NCBI RefSeq assembly: GCF_026151205.1
Contig: NC_087077.1
Location: 15,040,983 to 15,104,982, forward strand
DNA length: 64,000 nt
Direction: 5' to 3'
DNA from: Bolinopsis microptera
Taxonomy: Eukaryota; Ctenophora; Tentaculata; Lobata; Bolinopsidae
A program made the position numbers and the translations under genes. The notes below the pieces were generated by a model. That model did not search any database. It was not told the origin of the DNA and worked only from the letters and a program-made list of their open reading frames with translations. Shown here one piece after another: positions 48,084-59,016 of this stretch (the stretch's first letter is position 1; each line of letters opens with the position of its first letter).

Positions 48084-48728
48084 ATGGGTATTTCTGAAAA
48101 CTGGTCCTCATTCGTCAGCATGACAAAAGCCAAAGCTGACTCGCACGGCAAAGTGGCACAATATTGGGACAGCACCCATAACATTATGAGTCTGTCTCTG
48201 ATCGTGCTTTCTGCGATGACGACCCTCTCAACCCTTCTTCCTATCACCCATTACGTAGCAGCTACTTTGGGAGCCATCACCACTCTATTATCTGCCGTAG
48301 CTGGGTCTACGGCTCCAAGCACCCGGAGGCAACAGCAGATGGAATCAAGCAAGGGTTTTAGAACATTGATGTTGAAGATGGTCAGGGTTGAAACAGAGAG
48401 AGAATACGAGGAACTATGGAAAGCATACAACAAGGAATTACTCGGAGAACCTTTCCTGCCTGCCAAGTATAGGGTAAAAGAGGACACAAACTTCATCATG
48501 ACACCCGAGTTTACTATAATCGTGAAGCAGAAAGAAAATGAGGTGGAGGATATGATGGAGGAACTAGAGGGTTCAGAAGCTGGGGATAAGGTTAATCCTG
48601 ATGAGGTAAAAGTAAAACCTAGCACTGCCCTTCCTGAACCTCAAAATGATGCACCAGAGAAGGAAGATAACCTATGTGAGGAAGAGGAAGAGTTAGGAGA
48701 CGATGTAAAGTTGCTGCATCAAGTTTAA
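48084..48728 (+). CDS. SLATT-like two-transmembrane protein, paralogue 4
   Basis: A 214-residue frame, with an extra Val-Lys in the acidic tail (VKVKPSTAL). The ATG at 48084 is chosen because it aligns with the other copies; the frame is open nine codons further but without methionine. The acceptor-like GCCCAG at 48045-48050 corresponds to CTCTAG in paralogues 2 and 3. The 3' flank is nearly identical to that of paralogue 2, while the 5' flank is only partly similar, so the three copies look like a mosaic of duplications or gene conversion. Confidence 0.85.
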   Translation: MGISENWSSFVSMTKAKADSHGKVAQYWDSTHNIMSLSLIVLSAMTTLSTLLPITHYVAATLGAITTLLSAVAGSTAPSTRRQQQMESSKGFRTLMLKMVRVETEREYEELWKAYNKELLGEPFLPAKYRVKEDTNFIMTPEFTIIVKQKENEVEDMMEELEGSEAGDKVNPDEVKVKPSTALPEPQNDAPEKEDNLCEEEEELGDDVKLLHQV

Positions 48729-49174
48729 CTTTTAAAAGGGACGAATACAATAGGTGTTAGTTTTGAAAATTCTTAAATCTATGGTTTGTATTTTTATCTC
48801 AAGAATATACATCTATCTATGGATCATATGAATAACACGACTTTTCTCCGACAATGATGATATGCTGTCGCTGAAAAGTTTAAACTAATGAATTGTGTCA
48901 ATTTAAAGACTGTTGGTACAAAGTTTGAGTGGTGAATCATAAATTACGTTTACAATGTTCGGGAAAGAGTAAAAAACGAAATGGTAGAGGCAAATTCTGG
49001 ATATAAGGAAATAGAAATTATTTTTACTAGAAATATGTTTTTCTAGATCAGATAAACAATTTTACAATTTACATTTATAATATTTACAACATGCATGAGT
49101 TTATTTTATAACTAAATTATAGTTTATCTTGTTCAAAAGTTGTTTTAAAGTGTTAATACTGTTCTGTACCAATC

Positions 49175-49560
49175 TGCAGTACAGAAGTATGCAAAACTAA
49201 GTAAATTTGGTGATCGTTACAGTAAATCAAATCAGAAATTTCTCAAACTTTGATTCTTGCTTTTAGTCACTTAAACAAAAATCACTGAACGTACGTGCTT
49301 ATCAAATAAATTGAGCAGATAAGATACATTTCAATACAGAATGCTAAATTAGCAAGCAAGTACACCTTGCCAGTGCCTCAGTGTATTAGTAGATAGTTGT
49401 ACAATTTACATTTCATTTGAAATTAGATGGCTTTGATTAAAAAAGCTGTCAATTCTTTCTCGACACGAATTTTTAAGAGAATCCAAAATATTCCAAGATT
49501 TGATAATTATTTTATGACCTTATATAATCAGCAAGCATTTATAAGAAACTTGAATCAAAT
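49175..49560. other. Spacer between paralogue 4 and ELOVL 3' end
   Basis: AT-rich, no feature recognised apart from the likely ELOVL 3' UTR on the minus strand. Confidence 0.5.
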
Positions 49561-49562
49561 TT

Positions 49563-51409
49563 TTATCGTGTCTTCACCTTTTCACTTTTTCCAACTAAAT
49601 AGGTTTTGTTAAAGAAATCAGCGAACAGAACCATATAGCTAGCATAAATACACATCCCAAACACAATATCCTGAACGCTGGTATCACAGTCGTATCCTTG
49701 GTAGAGCATGTAGGATGACGTTAGCTGCAGTCCGACTCCCACCACCATCTGGGAAAGCTGGCAGATGGTCACAAACATAGCACACTTTCTGGGAATGTTG
49801 ACACGTGCTGCGCGCAGTGTGTAGTATGTGTACATGAGAGCATGCACAGCGAAGTTCATCCCTGCATACCATATCATACCGGATTGAGGGTGAGCGATAA
49901 TGTAGAAGCTGTAGATAAAGACGGTGATGTGGTGGTACCAGTGCAGGAAATGGAGTTTGGACTTCCTCACCACGATGAAGAACGTGTCACCTAGTTCTGG
50001 CAGTTTGCTCATGGCGAATAGGTACAGCCAGAACCAACAGGGGTTGTCCAGTTTGTCTCTTATTCCGCAAACTGTTGGAAGGATACCGTCTTCTTGGATG
50101 GAAGTTATCAAGAACACTGTCGTCCTTATTGTTCCTGAAAAGTATTATTTCAAGTTTATCCATATATAATTATTTAAACTTGTTTATAGATACAATTTCA
50201 AATTTTAATGCAAATTAGGGGCACTCTTCCGTTCAGTAATTTTTATCAAGACACTTATTTTACTTCGGTGTATTCCAACAGTCACAATGTTACACTAAGT
50301 GCAACTGCAGCCAATTACAGGAAGCCAAAGGATTTACCATTTTTGACCACCTTTGCCAACATCCTATAAATCTCTTGCTTTTGTTAACCATCTGGTCAGG
50401 GTGCTAAAATCATCAGCAGACCTTTTTTAACCTAATGCAAAAAACTGCATCAAAAAATATTTGTCACGAGACAAGTTAGGTCACTGTTTATGAACCGTAC
50501 TTTAAAAGTACCGTGGAAGAATATGGGTTAGGTAGTATGTACCATACTTTCTTCGCCCGAGACTTTGCTGCAATGTCAAATGTGCAGCTCCTCATTTAAC
50601 CCTCACACCCGATTTCTCGAGTATTCGGCTGAGTAGACCGGGGGGCTGCATAGACCACTCAGGATCCTTAGCTGAACGTCAACGACGCTCACCCCACGAC
50701 CAGGCAGACAGTGGGATTCGAACTCGCAACCTCACGATTGTAAAGCAGGCGTTCTAACCAACTGCGCTACCAGGCCGTCGAATAATTATAAGTAAAATTT
50801 GAGCACTCATCAGATCTAGAGGAATGCACCATATTAATGACGAACCTATCCAAGAAAAGAGAGCCAACAAGCCCGACCAAATAACTAAAGGCATCCTAAG
50901 GTTCCAGGGCGTCTTTGTTTCCATGTATTTCTGTCCTAGGTGCACTGCAGTGAAGTAGACCAGAGAGACTGGTATTGTGTACAGCCACCTCTCCTTCATT
51001 GGTTCTATAACATCCTGTACCTGAAGAGAAGTGGGAATTTACAAAACATTTTAACTTATTAGTGTAACCTTGAAAATAAGTTTAAAATGCAAATGTTATA
51101 TTTGGTATTAAGGGGTCGTTCACATATTATGTAATCAGCCAAGGGGGGGGGGGGGGGGGGGGGGTTTCCAAATGATTACGCTAGTGTAATTTTGACACAA
51201 TAGCTATGTGTAAAACTGATTACGGAGGGGGGGGGGGGATTGATTACGTAATATGTGAACAACCCCTAAGGGCATAGGTATTTCTATTTAGTGTATTTCT
51301 CAATCAAAGTTTTACAAATAGACAGTTTTCAATTCTTGAAAATCGTTTTACAAACCTCAAAGTTTTCCTCCACGTCTAGAGTCGGTAAAATCCAAGTGTG
51401 GTAAGTCAT
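49563..51409 (-). CDS. Very-long-chain fatty acid elongase, ELOVL3/6-like, three exons
   Basis: ELOVLs are ER membrane condensing enzymes that join malonyl-CoA to a fatty acyl-CoA, the first step of each elongation cycle. Exons in transcript order: 51409-51356, 51020-50846, 50134-49563; GT-AG joins with consistent phase give 266 residues, the usual length of the ELOVL6 branch. The catalytic histidine box HWYHH is at 141-145, preceded by KLPELGDTFF (120-129) and followed by NFAVHALMYTYY. Several hydrophobic helices are evident. The C-terminus ends K-V-K-T-R, matching the KxKxx ER-retrieval signal. The start ATG has context GCCGCAATGA. The resemblance to ELOVL6 rather than ELOVL1/7 or 2/5 rests on the HWYHH box and flanking residues. 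Substrate is inferred (saturated/monounsaturated C16-type). Confidence 0.92.
50590..50775 (-). mobile_element. tRNA-derived SINE-like element in the ELOVL intron
   Basis: On the minus strand from 50775 an A box (TAGCGCAGTTGG), a TTTACAA anticodon-like loop and a B box (GAGTTCGAATCCCAC) lie at tRNA spacing, but the anticodon and T stems pair poorly. The tRNA-like head is followed by unrelated body sequence to about 50590. This suggests a SINE derived from a tRNA, possibly tRNA-Val(TAC). It sits in the second ELOVL intron. Confidence 0.55.
51111..51267. mobile_element. Short MITE with 26-bp inverted ends, in the first ELOVL intron
   Basis: Left end AGGGGTCGTTCACATATTAT and right end its near-complement (two mismatches in 26). 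Two runs of G (12 or more) lie inside. No coding capacity. Confidence 0.75.
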
Positions 51410-51889
51410 TGCGGCCGATAAAGGTGACTTACTTTCGTGCCCTACAAATAGAAACTCGAGGGTTTTAGATGTCAATTTAGGTCGAGGATAAAGATTAATC
51501 AAATTGAAGATTCCTAAAAATCTAGGCGGCAAAACCAGCGGTTTACTTGTTACATAATTGATTCAATCATTGTACATCGAGATGTCAATTAGTGTCTACA
51601 TGAAGTACAAATTGACGGTGTAGTTGCAACACTCACAACTCAAAAGGAAAGAATTAGCGATAAATATTTATTAAATAGTATGCCCTCTGCAAGTGAAACA
51701 AGAAGAGATAATAATAGGTAGAAATAATAACAAGAAGAGATAATAATAGGTAAGGTATAGTATAAGGTATTTACGCAGTGGTTCTGTGTATGTACTAAAT
51801 CATGCTGGTGAGAAATTTTAATTAGAATAAAAGTAACTCAAATGGCGAATATAGAAAATATTTCAATTGTGTTCACTAAAATGAGGCTT

Positions 51890-52299
51890 AGCCGCCTGAG
51901 CACAGAGCACAGAGTAGGACGCCAAATGTTTATTGTGTTAGTACATCACAAAAATCACAGGGACGTCCTAGATTTGCATTTGCAATCTGATGTACCGATT
52001 TAATACTTCTTATAATACAGGGGGACAAGGTTATTGGACGTTATTTGACCAGACATTGCGTGAACGGAAATAATTTAGACGGACATTAAAAAGACCGCTA
52101 TGCGCTAGCGCCTCCAATCTCCATTAATGTCCGTTCAAATTAAATGTCCGATAAGGTATACTATTAGTATTGCTAATGCTATTTGATATCATTATGGTCA
52201 ATTCTGTTTCAGTTTGAGGAACGGGAATGAAGAATCGGAAATCCAAATTCACTAATCACTAAGTTTATGATTGTATCATAATTCATAATATTGCGATAG
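51890..52299. repeat. Block A, copy 1 (410 bp direct repeat)
   Basis: Starts AGCCGCCTGAGCACAGAGC and ends ATATTGCGATAGT; nearly identical to 53458-53868 (few substitutions). It contains GGACGTTATTTGACC and TGTCCGTTC segments that recur in degraded form near 54755-54830, so a small repeat family is embedded. Confidence 0.9.
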
Positions 52300-53457
52300 T
52301 TGTGGACACAACAAGAAAATTGAGAATAATCTTGTGCGAGGGTAGGGACCCAGATGTCGTTTCTAACCCAAATAAACTTTAAGGAGGCTTCTCATCAGTA
52401 GCCGCACCTCCTTACTCGGTTTCTGAACTGGAATTCTATGGGCTTCCAGACGGCCAGACCGAGTATTACCATCCCATCCTTCTAGAGTTCATCACAAGTA
52501 GCACCCACCTTGAAGATCTTTGACACCCAGACACACCCCATTGGCGAACAAACTTTGGATATAATCTTACATGCTCCCGAAGGAATCCCTGGTTTATGGT
52601 CTTTCTCATCGTCACCAGCACTTTCACTAGGTCACCAGCTCTTTCACTGAAGTCATCAGCCCTTTCACTGAAGTCATCAGATGTGACTCTGATCAACGGT
52701 ATAGTTGTGGACACAACAAGAAAATTGAGAATAATCTTGTGCGAGGGTAGGGACCCAGATGTCGTTTCTAACCCAAATAAACTTTAAGGAGGCTTCTCAT
52801 CAGTAGCCGCACCTCCTTACTCGGTTTCTGAACTGGAATTCTATGGGCTTCCAGACGGCCAGACCGAGTATTACCATCCCATCCTTCTAGAGTTCATCAC
52901 AAGTAGCACCCACCTTGAAGATCTTTGACACCCAGACACACCCCATTGGCGAACAAACTTTGGATATAATCTTACATGCTCCCGAAGGAATCCCTGGTTT
53001 ATGGTCTTTCTCATCGTCACCAGCACTTTCACTAGGTCACCAGCTCTTTCACTGAAGTCATCAGCCCTTTCACTGAAGTCATCAGATGTGACTCTGATCA
53101 ACGGTATAGTTGTGGACACAACAAGAAAATTGAGAATAATCTTGTGCGAGGGTAGGGACCCAGATGTCGTTTCTAACCCAAATAAACTTTAAGGAGGCTT
53201 CTCATCAGTAGCCGCACCTCCTTACTCGGTTTCTGAACTGGAATTCTATGGGCTTCCAGACGGCCAGACCGAGTATTACCATCCCATCCTTCTAGAGTTC
53301 ATCACAAGTAGCACCCACCTTGAAGATCTTTGACACCCAGACACACCCCATTGGCGAACAAACTTTGGATATAATCTTACATGCTCCCGAAGGAATCCCT
53401 GGTTTATGGTCTTTCTCATCGTCACCAGCACTTTCACTAGGTCACCAGCTCTTTCAC
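52298..53457. repeat. Block B, 405-bp tandem repeat, two full copies and one partial
   Basis: Copies at about 52298-52702, 52703-53107 and 53108-53457. They appear identical. Each contains internal repeats of CTTTCACTGAAGTCATCAG. The open frames in the copies are the same sequence repeated and match no family. Confidence 0.9.
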
Positions 53458-53868
53458 AGCCGCCTGAGCACAGAGCACAGAGTAGGACGCCAAATGTTTA
53501 TTGTGTTAGTACATCACAAAAATCACAGGGATGTCCTAGATTTGCATTTGCAATCTGATGCACCGATTTAATACTTCTTATAATACAGGGGGACAAGGTT
53601 ATTGGACGTTATTTGACCAGACATTGCGTGAACGGAAATAATTTAGACGGACATTAAAAAGACCGCTATGCGCTAGCGCCTCCAATCTCCATTAATGTCC
53701 GTTCAAATTAAATGTCCGATAAGGTATACTATTAGTATTGCTAATGCTATTTGATATCATTATGGTCAATTCTGTTTCAGTTTGAGGAACGGGAATGAAG
53801 AATCGGAAATCCAAATTCACTAATCACTAAGTTTATGATTGTATCATAATTCATAATATTGCGATAGT
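53458..53868. repeat. Block A, copy 2
   Basis: Direct repeat of 51890-52299, on the far side of the B copies. Confidence 0.9.
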
Positions 53869-53869
53869 A

Positions 53870-54320
53870 ATATTAAAATGAAAAGCAATAGAGGAGTGGC
53901 AAGCACGGTTCTGATAAACTATAACTAAAGCCATAATAATAGCTACTCAATAACCGGATAAACCAGGCAGCAGCTAAACTAGAGCGGTATTTGGAAACCT
54001 GTTTATCTGTTTGTTATTTCTAGTTCCGATTGGGTTCAGTTGCATCGTTTCAAAGTTAATTAGATAGACTGATTGGGTTTAAACTTATTTACCCAAGCTA
54101 CCCTGTCTAGGGAAAGAAGGGGGTGTTTGACGTAGTGTAATCGCTTATACCATGCACAATACACTGTAAGTGTAACCCAATTCCCTCACTACTTTTACAA
54201 TTTACAGTCACAATTTGTAAAAGAGTTATGCATATGATTTTACGCCTTAGTACTGGGTGCAAACTGCAAACTGCAAAATCTATTGTTATTAATTAAACTT
54301 AATCATATTATGTATCGATA
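53870..54320. other. No supported feature
   Basis: AT-rich DNA. No gene, repeat unit or RNA gene is recognised. Confidence 0.5.
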
Positions 54321-54752
54321 TTAGCGCTGGATGGCGACAACTAGCGCTATCCAGCGCTAGTTGTCGCCATCCAGCGCAAGTTGTCGCTATCCAGCGCTGG
54401 TAAAAGATATCCAGCGCAAAATATAAATTTTCGATAATTGTCGCAATCCAGCGCTAGTTGTCGCCATCCAGCGCTAGTTGTCGCTATCCAGCGCTAGTTG
54501 TCGACAACTAGCGCTGGTTAACGCTGGCTATGCGACATTGTCGCACCCGACAGTTTGCGCTAGTTGTCGCCATCCAGCGCTAGTTGTCGCGTTTACACTA
54601 TCGCAAAAGAAAGAACTGATCTGTCCTCGTCAATTTTATAATCGGTGAGGATATGAAAAGTGATGGACAAAAGTATTAATTGTAAATACACACTGCGCAC
54701 AGCTGTCATCCGAGCTACGATCTAACTAATAAGCTTTCGATTCTATTAAAGT
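54321..54752. repeat. TAGCGCTGGAT satellite element, copy 1
   Basis: Many short direct and inverted copies of CCAGCGCTAGTTGTCG, followed by a unique tail with GAGGATATGAAAAGTGATGG and ending ATTAAAGTCAT. Copy 2 is at 56167-56573 with the same order of blocks. Confidence 0.9.
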
Positions 54753-54759
54753 CATGCCT

Positions 54760-55320
54760 TATCGGACCTTATTTGACCGGGCATTAAATGAACGGACATA
54801 ATTATGAACGGACATTAAAATGAACGCTCGAAGGCATTCAAAACCGTCAAAAATCCAAATCTTTTTTTTTGCGTTTTTAAAATTTTAGCAGATAATTTTT
54901 AAATTAATTTTTCATACAATGAGCAAGAAAGGCATTCGTTAAGCAGTAAAAGATGTCAAAACATCTGTAGATCAGTGTCTATTGTTTTTATAGTTCCACT
55001 GTAATTGGTATCTCAGGAATTTAAGTCAGCTCATTGTTTGGGCCGAAGACATTTGGGGTGAAGACTGCTGTCCCTAGATTCCTCAAGTCTCCTCTGGTCT
55101 GCAGTTATTTAACAGGGGCAAGTATAAACAATGGCGGGTGCCAAACAATAGCATGTGCCAATAGCGGGTGCCATTAAATCTACAAGTATAAACAATACTA
55201 CCGGACGCCAGTAATCTACCGCGAGTATCAATTGAGCTTCTCAAACAAAACTGGGCAACAATTAACAAATCATGATTGTAATTTGAAGCTTTGCCAGCAC
55301 TGTTTAGTTCAAGGAAGGTA
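54760..55320. other. No supported gene
   Basis: Contains a degraded copy of the GACCTTATTTGACC/GGACATTAAA segment also seen in block A, then AT-rich DNA. Confidence 0.45.
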
Positions 55321-55826
55321 CCTTACAAGACATATTTATAACGTACGAAATGTGGCGGTTTTCCGAAAATTTCGCCATATTTTCGGACCGCCAAAATTTC
55401 GGTCGTCGTAATAGAATCCGTCGCATTATCTTTTAGCTTATTTCAATGACTGTGCCTTCACTGCTTTATTTTGTTTCTAAAAAGTAATATCAAGTAAAAT
55501 AAATAAATAAATTCTGGCATCTTGGGACAAATTATCACCACACCAATGACGAATTGAATGTCAAGCAATACAGTTTAAATTTGCATTAAAATACATGTAT
55601 GTGCTAACATGAAAGTCTTACAGTCTTAATACAGACTAAGTTTGAACATGATTTTACCGAATTTCAGAAATTTCCTTACTGCTTACTGTCACAAAAAATG
55701 ATGAAAAATACCCTTATTTTCTGTGACGTCCGAAATATGACGGTTTTTGTTCAATTTCGCCATATTTTCGGACCGCCAAAATTTCGGTCGTCGCAAATTA
55801 GACCGCCATAAATATGTCTTGTAAGG
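55321..55826. mobile_element. TA-flanked TIR element, family T, copy 2
   Basis: 506 bp, with inverted ends CCTTACAAGACATATTTA flanked by TA. It is nearly identical to 35494-36101 but lacks the family D insertion, so it serves as the empty-site allele. Confidence 0.88.
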
Positions 55827-55929
55827 TAGGTCTCAACACTGCCTGTCATGGCCGATGAGGTAGTCCTGTTTAGACTTTAAGCCTTCCTCATGAGCGACGT
55901 GAGGATTTCGCACCCATGAGTGGCAGCCA

Positions 55930-56165
55930 AGTTACTGTGACCAAGATACAGTTAGGTCTAACCAGTTAGACCTAACGCAGAGTTAGGCCTAAATTCGGCT
56001 TAAATTAGGCGTTAGGCCTAACAGTAACTGTCACCAAGATGCAGTTAGGCCTATAGCGCCTAATATAGGTCTAATTTAGGCCTAACTCTGCGTTAGGCCT
56101 AACTAGTTAGGCCTAACTGGATAGGACTAACTGGTTAGACCTAACGCAGGTCTAACCAGTTTGAC
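55930..56165. repeat. Palindromic GTTAGGCCTAAC tract
   Basis: Repeated palindromes of AGTTAGGCCTAACT type, with inverted GTCACCAAGAT-like segments at about 55938 and 56028. It directly precedes satellite copy 2. Confidence 0.85.
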
Positions 56166-56166
56166 C

Positions 56167-56573
56167 TGCGCTAGTTGAACTAGCGCTGGATGGCGAAAAC
56201 TAGCGCTATCCAGCGCTGGTAAAAGATATCCAGCGCAAAATATAAATTTTCGATAATTGTCGCAATCCAGCGCTAGTTGTCGCCATCCAGCGCTAGTTGT
56301 CGCTATCCAGCGCTAGTTGTCGACAACTAGCGCTGGTTAACGCTGGCTATGCGACATTGTCGCACCCGACAGTTTGCGCTAGTTGTCGCCATCCAGCGCT
56401 AGTTGTCGCGTTTACACTATCGCAAGAGAAACGATCTGTGACTGTCTTCGTCAATTTTATAATCGGGGAGGATATGAAAAGTGATGGACAAAAATATTTG
56501 TAAATGCACACTGCGCAAAGCTGTCATCCGAGCTACGATCTAACTAATACGCTTTCGATTCTAATAAAGTCAT
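56167..56573. repeat. TAGCGCTGGAT satellite element, copy 2
   Basis: Same block order and tail as 54321-54752, with small differences. Confidence 0.9.
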
Positions 56574-56579
56574 ATGTTC

Positions 56580-57430
56580 GAACTGCTGCAATATGAAGCG
56601 TGGTACTATTACTAATAGTAATAGTACAAAAGCAGGGCGTGGTGATTAATGAACATTCAACTTCTTTCTCAATTTAAGATCATTTTGTATTATACTTACA
56701 AAGCGATGACGGATGATTGCTTCACAATGAAACACTGACTTAATTAAGATTATTCCCCAGAGCCCTGACAAGTCCCTTTTGTTGTAGATCCGATATTATT
56801 AATAATCCTTGAGGCTTACTAATACTATGATGAATATTTGACCGAATTTTCTCCCCTGTATAGTGTATTACTATTTAGATACTTTAAATTTTATTTGCAT
56901 ATGCTGCATAAAAGGACCAGCACAAAAGGAAAAATGACAGCACAAGTCTCTTGCATAAAAATGCAAGCCAGACATGAACAACTTGTAAAAGTCACTAGTC
57001 TGTCACGCCCTCCTTGAATGAACTAAATGGCTGCAAATAATTTTACGGACTCCGGATATCATACCCTAAAGTCTTTTTCTTTCTTCTTTTGATTGGTCGG
57101 CGTCGACTGTAAGCCTTCCTTGCGGTGGCTTTCACAACGCATCCCCATTCTCCAACTCCTGCTGCTAGAGAGAAAGACTCCCAAGTTATATACCATAATC
57201 ATATTATACATAGATATCGACAACAGACTCCGAGAGTCTTGAAGTTCTGTTACCACTGCCCCTGGTGCAACCCCTTACGGGTTAACGATGAGGAGACAGG
57301 GACTTCCAGGGACGGTCATGGCCTGCTACGTGCAACTCGTAGGAGTATGCAATGTTCCTGTAACGTCACTGTAGACCACTCCTATTTCGTAGTTTTGAGT
57401 GTCCGATCCAAAAACCAAATCCTAGGGTGA
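56580..57430. other. No supported gene
   Basis: AT-rich to 57050, then more mixed sequence leading into the array. A small palindrome ACTATTACTAATAGTAATAGT-like lies near 56607. Confidence 0.4.
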
Positions 57431-58690
57431 GCGTGTTAAATCCTAGGGTTACACGAGACATGGTAGCCTGTGAGCGTGTAGTCCGCTCCTCTATCGTTGT
57501 TTTGAGTGTCCGATCCAAAACCAAATCCTAGGGTACACGAGGCGTGGTAGCCTTTGAACGTGTAAAATCCTGGGCCTGGGGTTACACGAGACATGTTAGC
57601 CTGTGAGCGCGTAGACCGCTCCTCTATCGTTGTTTTGAGTGTCCGATCCAAAACCAAATCCTAGGGTACAGGAGACGTGGAAGCCTGTGAGCGTGTTAGA
57701 GTCTGTTAAGTGTTAGAGTCCTAGGGTTACACGAGACGTGGTAGCCTGTGAGCGTGTTAAATCCTGGGGTTACACGAGACTTGGTAGCCTGTGAGCGTGT
57801 TAAATCCTGGGGTTACACGAGACGTGGTAGTCTGTGAGCGTGTAGACCGCTCCTCTATCGTTGTTTTGATTGTCCGATCCAAAACAAACTTCTACGGTAC
57901 ACGAGGCGTGGTAGCCTGTGAACGTGTAAAATCCTGGGGTTACACGAGACATGGTAGCCTGTGAGCGCGTAGACCGCTCCTCTATTATCGTTGTTTTGAG
58001 TGTCCGATCCAAAACCAAATCCTAGGGTACAGGAGACGTGGAAGCCTGTGAGCGTGTTAGAGTCTGTTAAGTGTTAGAGTCCTAGGGTTACACGAGACGT
58101 GGTAGCCTGTGAGCGTGTTAAATCTTAAGGTTACACGATACTTGGTAGCCTGTGAGCGTGTTAAATCCTGGGGTTACACGAGACGTGGTAGTCTGTGAGC
58201 GTGTAGACCGGTCCTCTATCGTTGTTTTGAGTGTCCGATCCAAAACAAACTCCGGTACACGAGGCGTGGTAGCCTGTGAACGTGTAAAATCCTGGGGTTA
58301 CACGAGACATGGTAGCCTGTGAGCGCGTAGACCGCTCCTCTATCGTTGTTTTGAGTGTCCGATCCAAAACCAAATCCTAGGGTACACGAGGCGTGGTAGC
58401 CTGTGAACGTGTAAAATCCTGGGGTTACACGAGACATGGTAGCCTGTGAGTGCGTAGACCGCTCCTCTATCGTTGTTTTGAGTGTCCGATCCAAAACCAA
58501 ATCCTAGGGTGCACGAGGCGTGGTAGCCTGTGAACGTGTAAAATCCTGGGGTTACACGAGACATGGTAGTCTGTGAGCGCGTAGACCGCTCCTCTATCGA
58601 TCCAAAACCAAATCTTAGGGTACACGAGACGTGGAAGCCTGTGAGCGTGTTAGAGTCTGTTAAGTGAGTCCTAGGGTTACACGAGACGTG
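57420..58690. repeat. Complex satellite, basic unit about 40 bp in 127-bp and about 361-bp higher-order units
   Basis: Units share GGTTACACGAGACGTGGTAG and CCTGTGAGCGTGT. Some also contain CGCTCCTCTATCGTTGTTTT. The larger pattern repeats at about 57436, 57800 and 58161. The open frames on the minus strand are repeat artefacts. Confidence 0.9.
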
Positions 58691-58734
58691 GTTAAGTTAT
58701 TCAAATATATATCATATATATTTGAATAACTTGA
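58691..58734. repeat. Near-perfect AT-rich palindrome
   Basis: AAGTTATTCAAATATATA and its exact inverse are separated by two bases, at the end of the satellite. Confidence 0.9.
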
Positions 58735-58739
58735 TCAGG

Positions 58740-59016
58740 TAGTAAAAAAAAGAGTCATGGGTTTGTCATGGGTTCTGAATGGAGTTTGAGTCTGGGTGGT
58801 TTATTGATTTTGGACGACAACACGGATCAGGTAGTGGTCGATTTGTTGAACTGTTGGCCGCACTGGAGTGCCTGACAAGAAAACCTTATTTTCTTATTGC
58901 AATTAAAAGCCCCGAAACAGTTTCAAATAACTGCATTTGTGAGCTAAAATTGGACACATTGAAAGATCACTCTGGAAAATCTCTAAAAAAATGTAGTTTG
59001 GATATAAAATATAGAT
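58740..59016. other. 3' flank of the GPCR gene
   Basis: No separate gene is supported. The plus-strand open frame here has no recognisable family and overlaps the expected GPCR 3' UTR. Confidence 0.45.

Noticed and set aside
50710-50775. Functional tRNA-Val
   Set aside because: The A and B boxes are good, but the anticodon and T stems have several mismatches and the acceptor 3' strand is not adjacent.
57420-58690. Repeated minus-strand proteins with MSRVTPGFYTFTGYHASC
   Set aside because: Frames arise from the satellite unit, change between copies and match no family.
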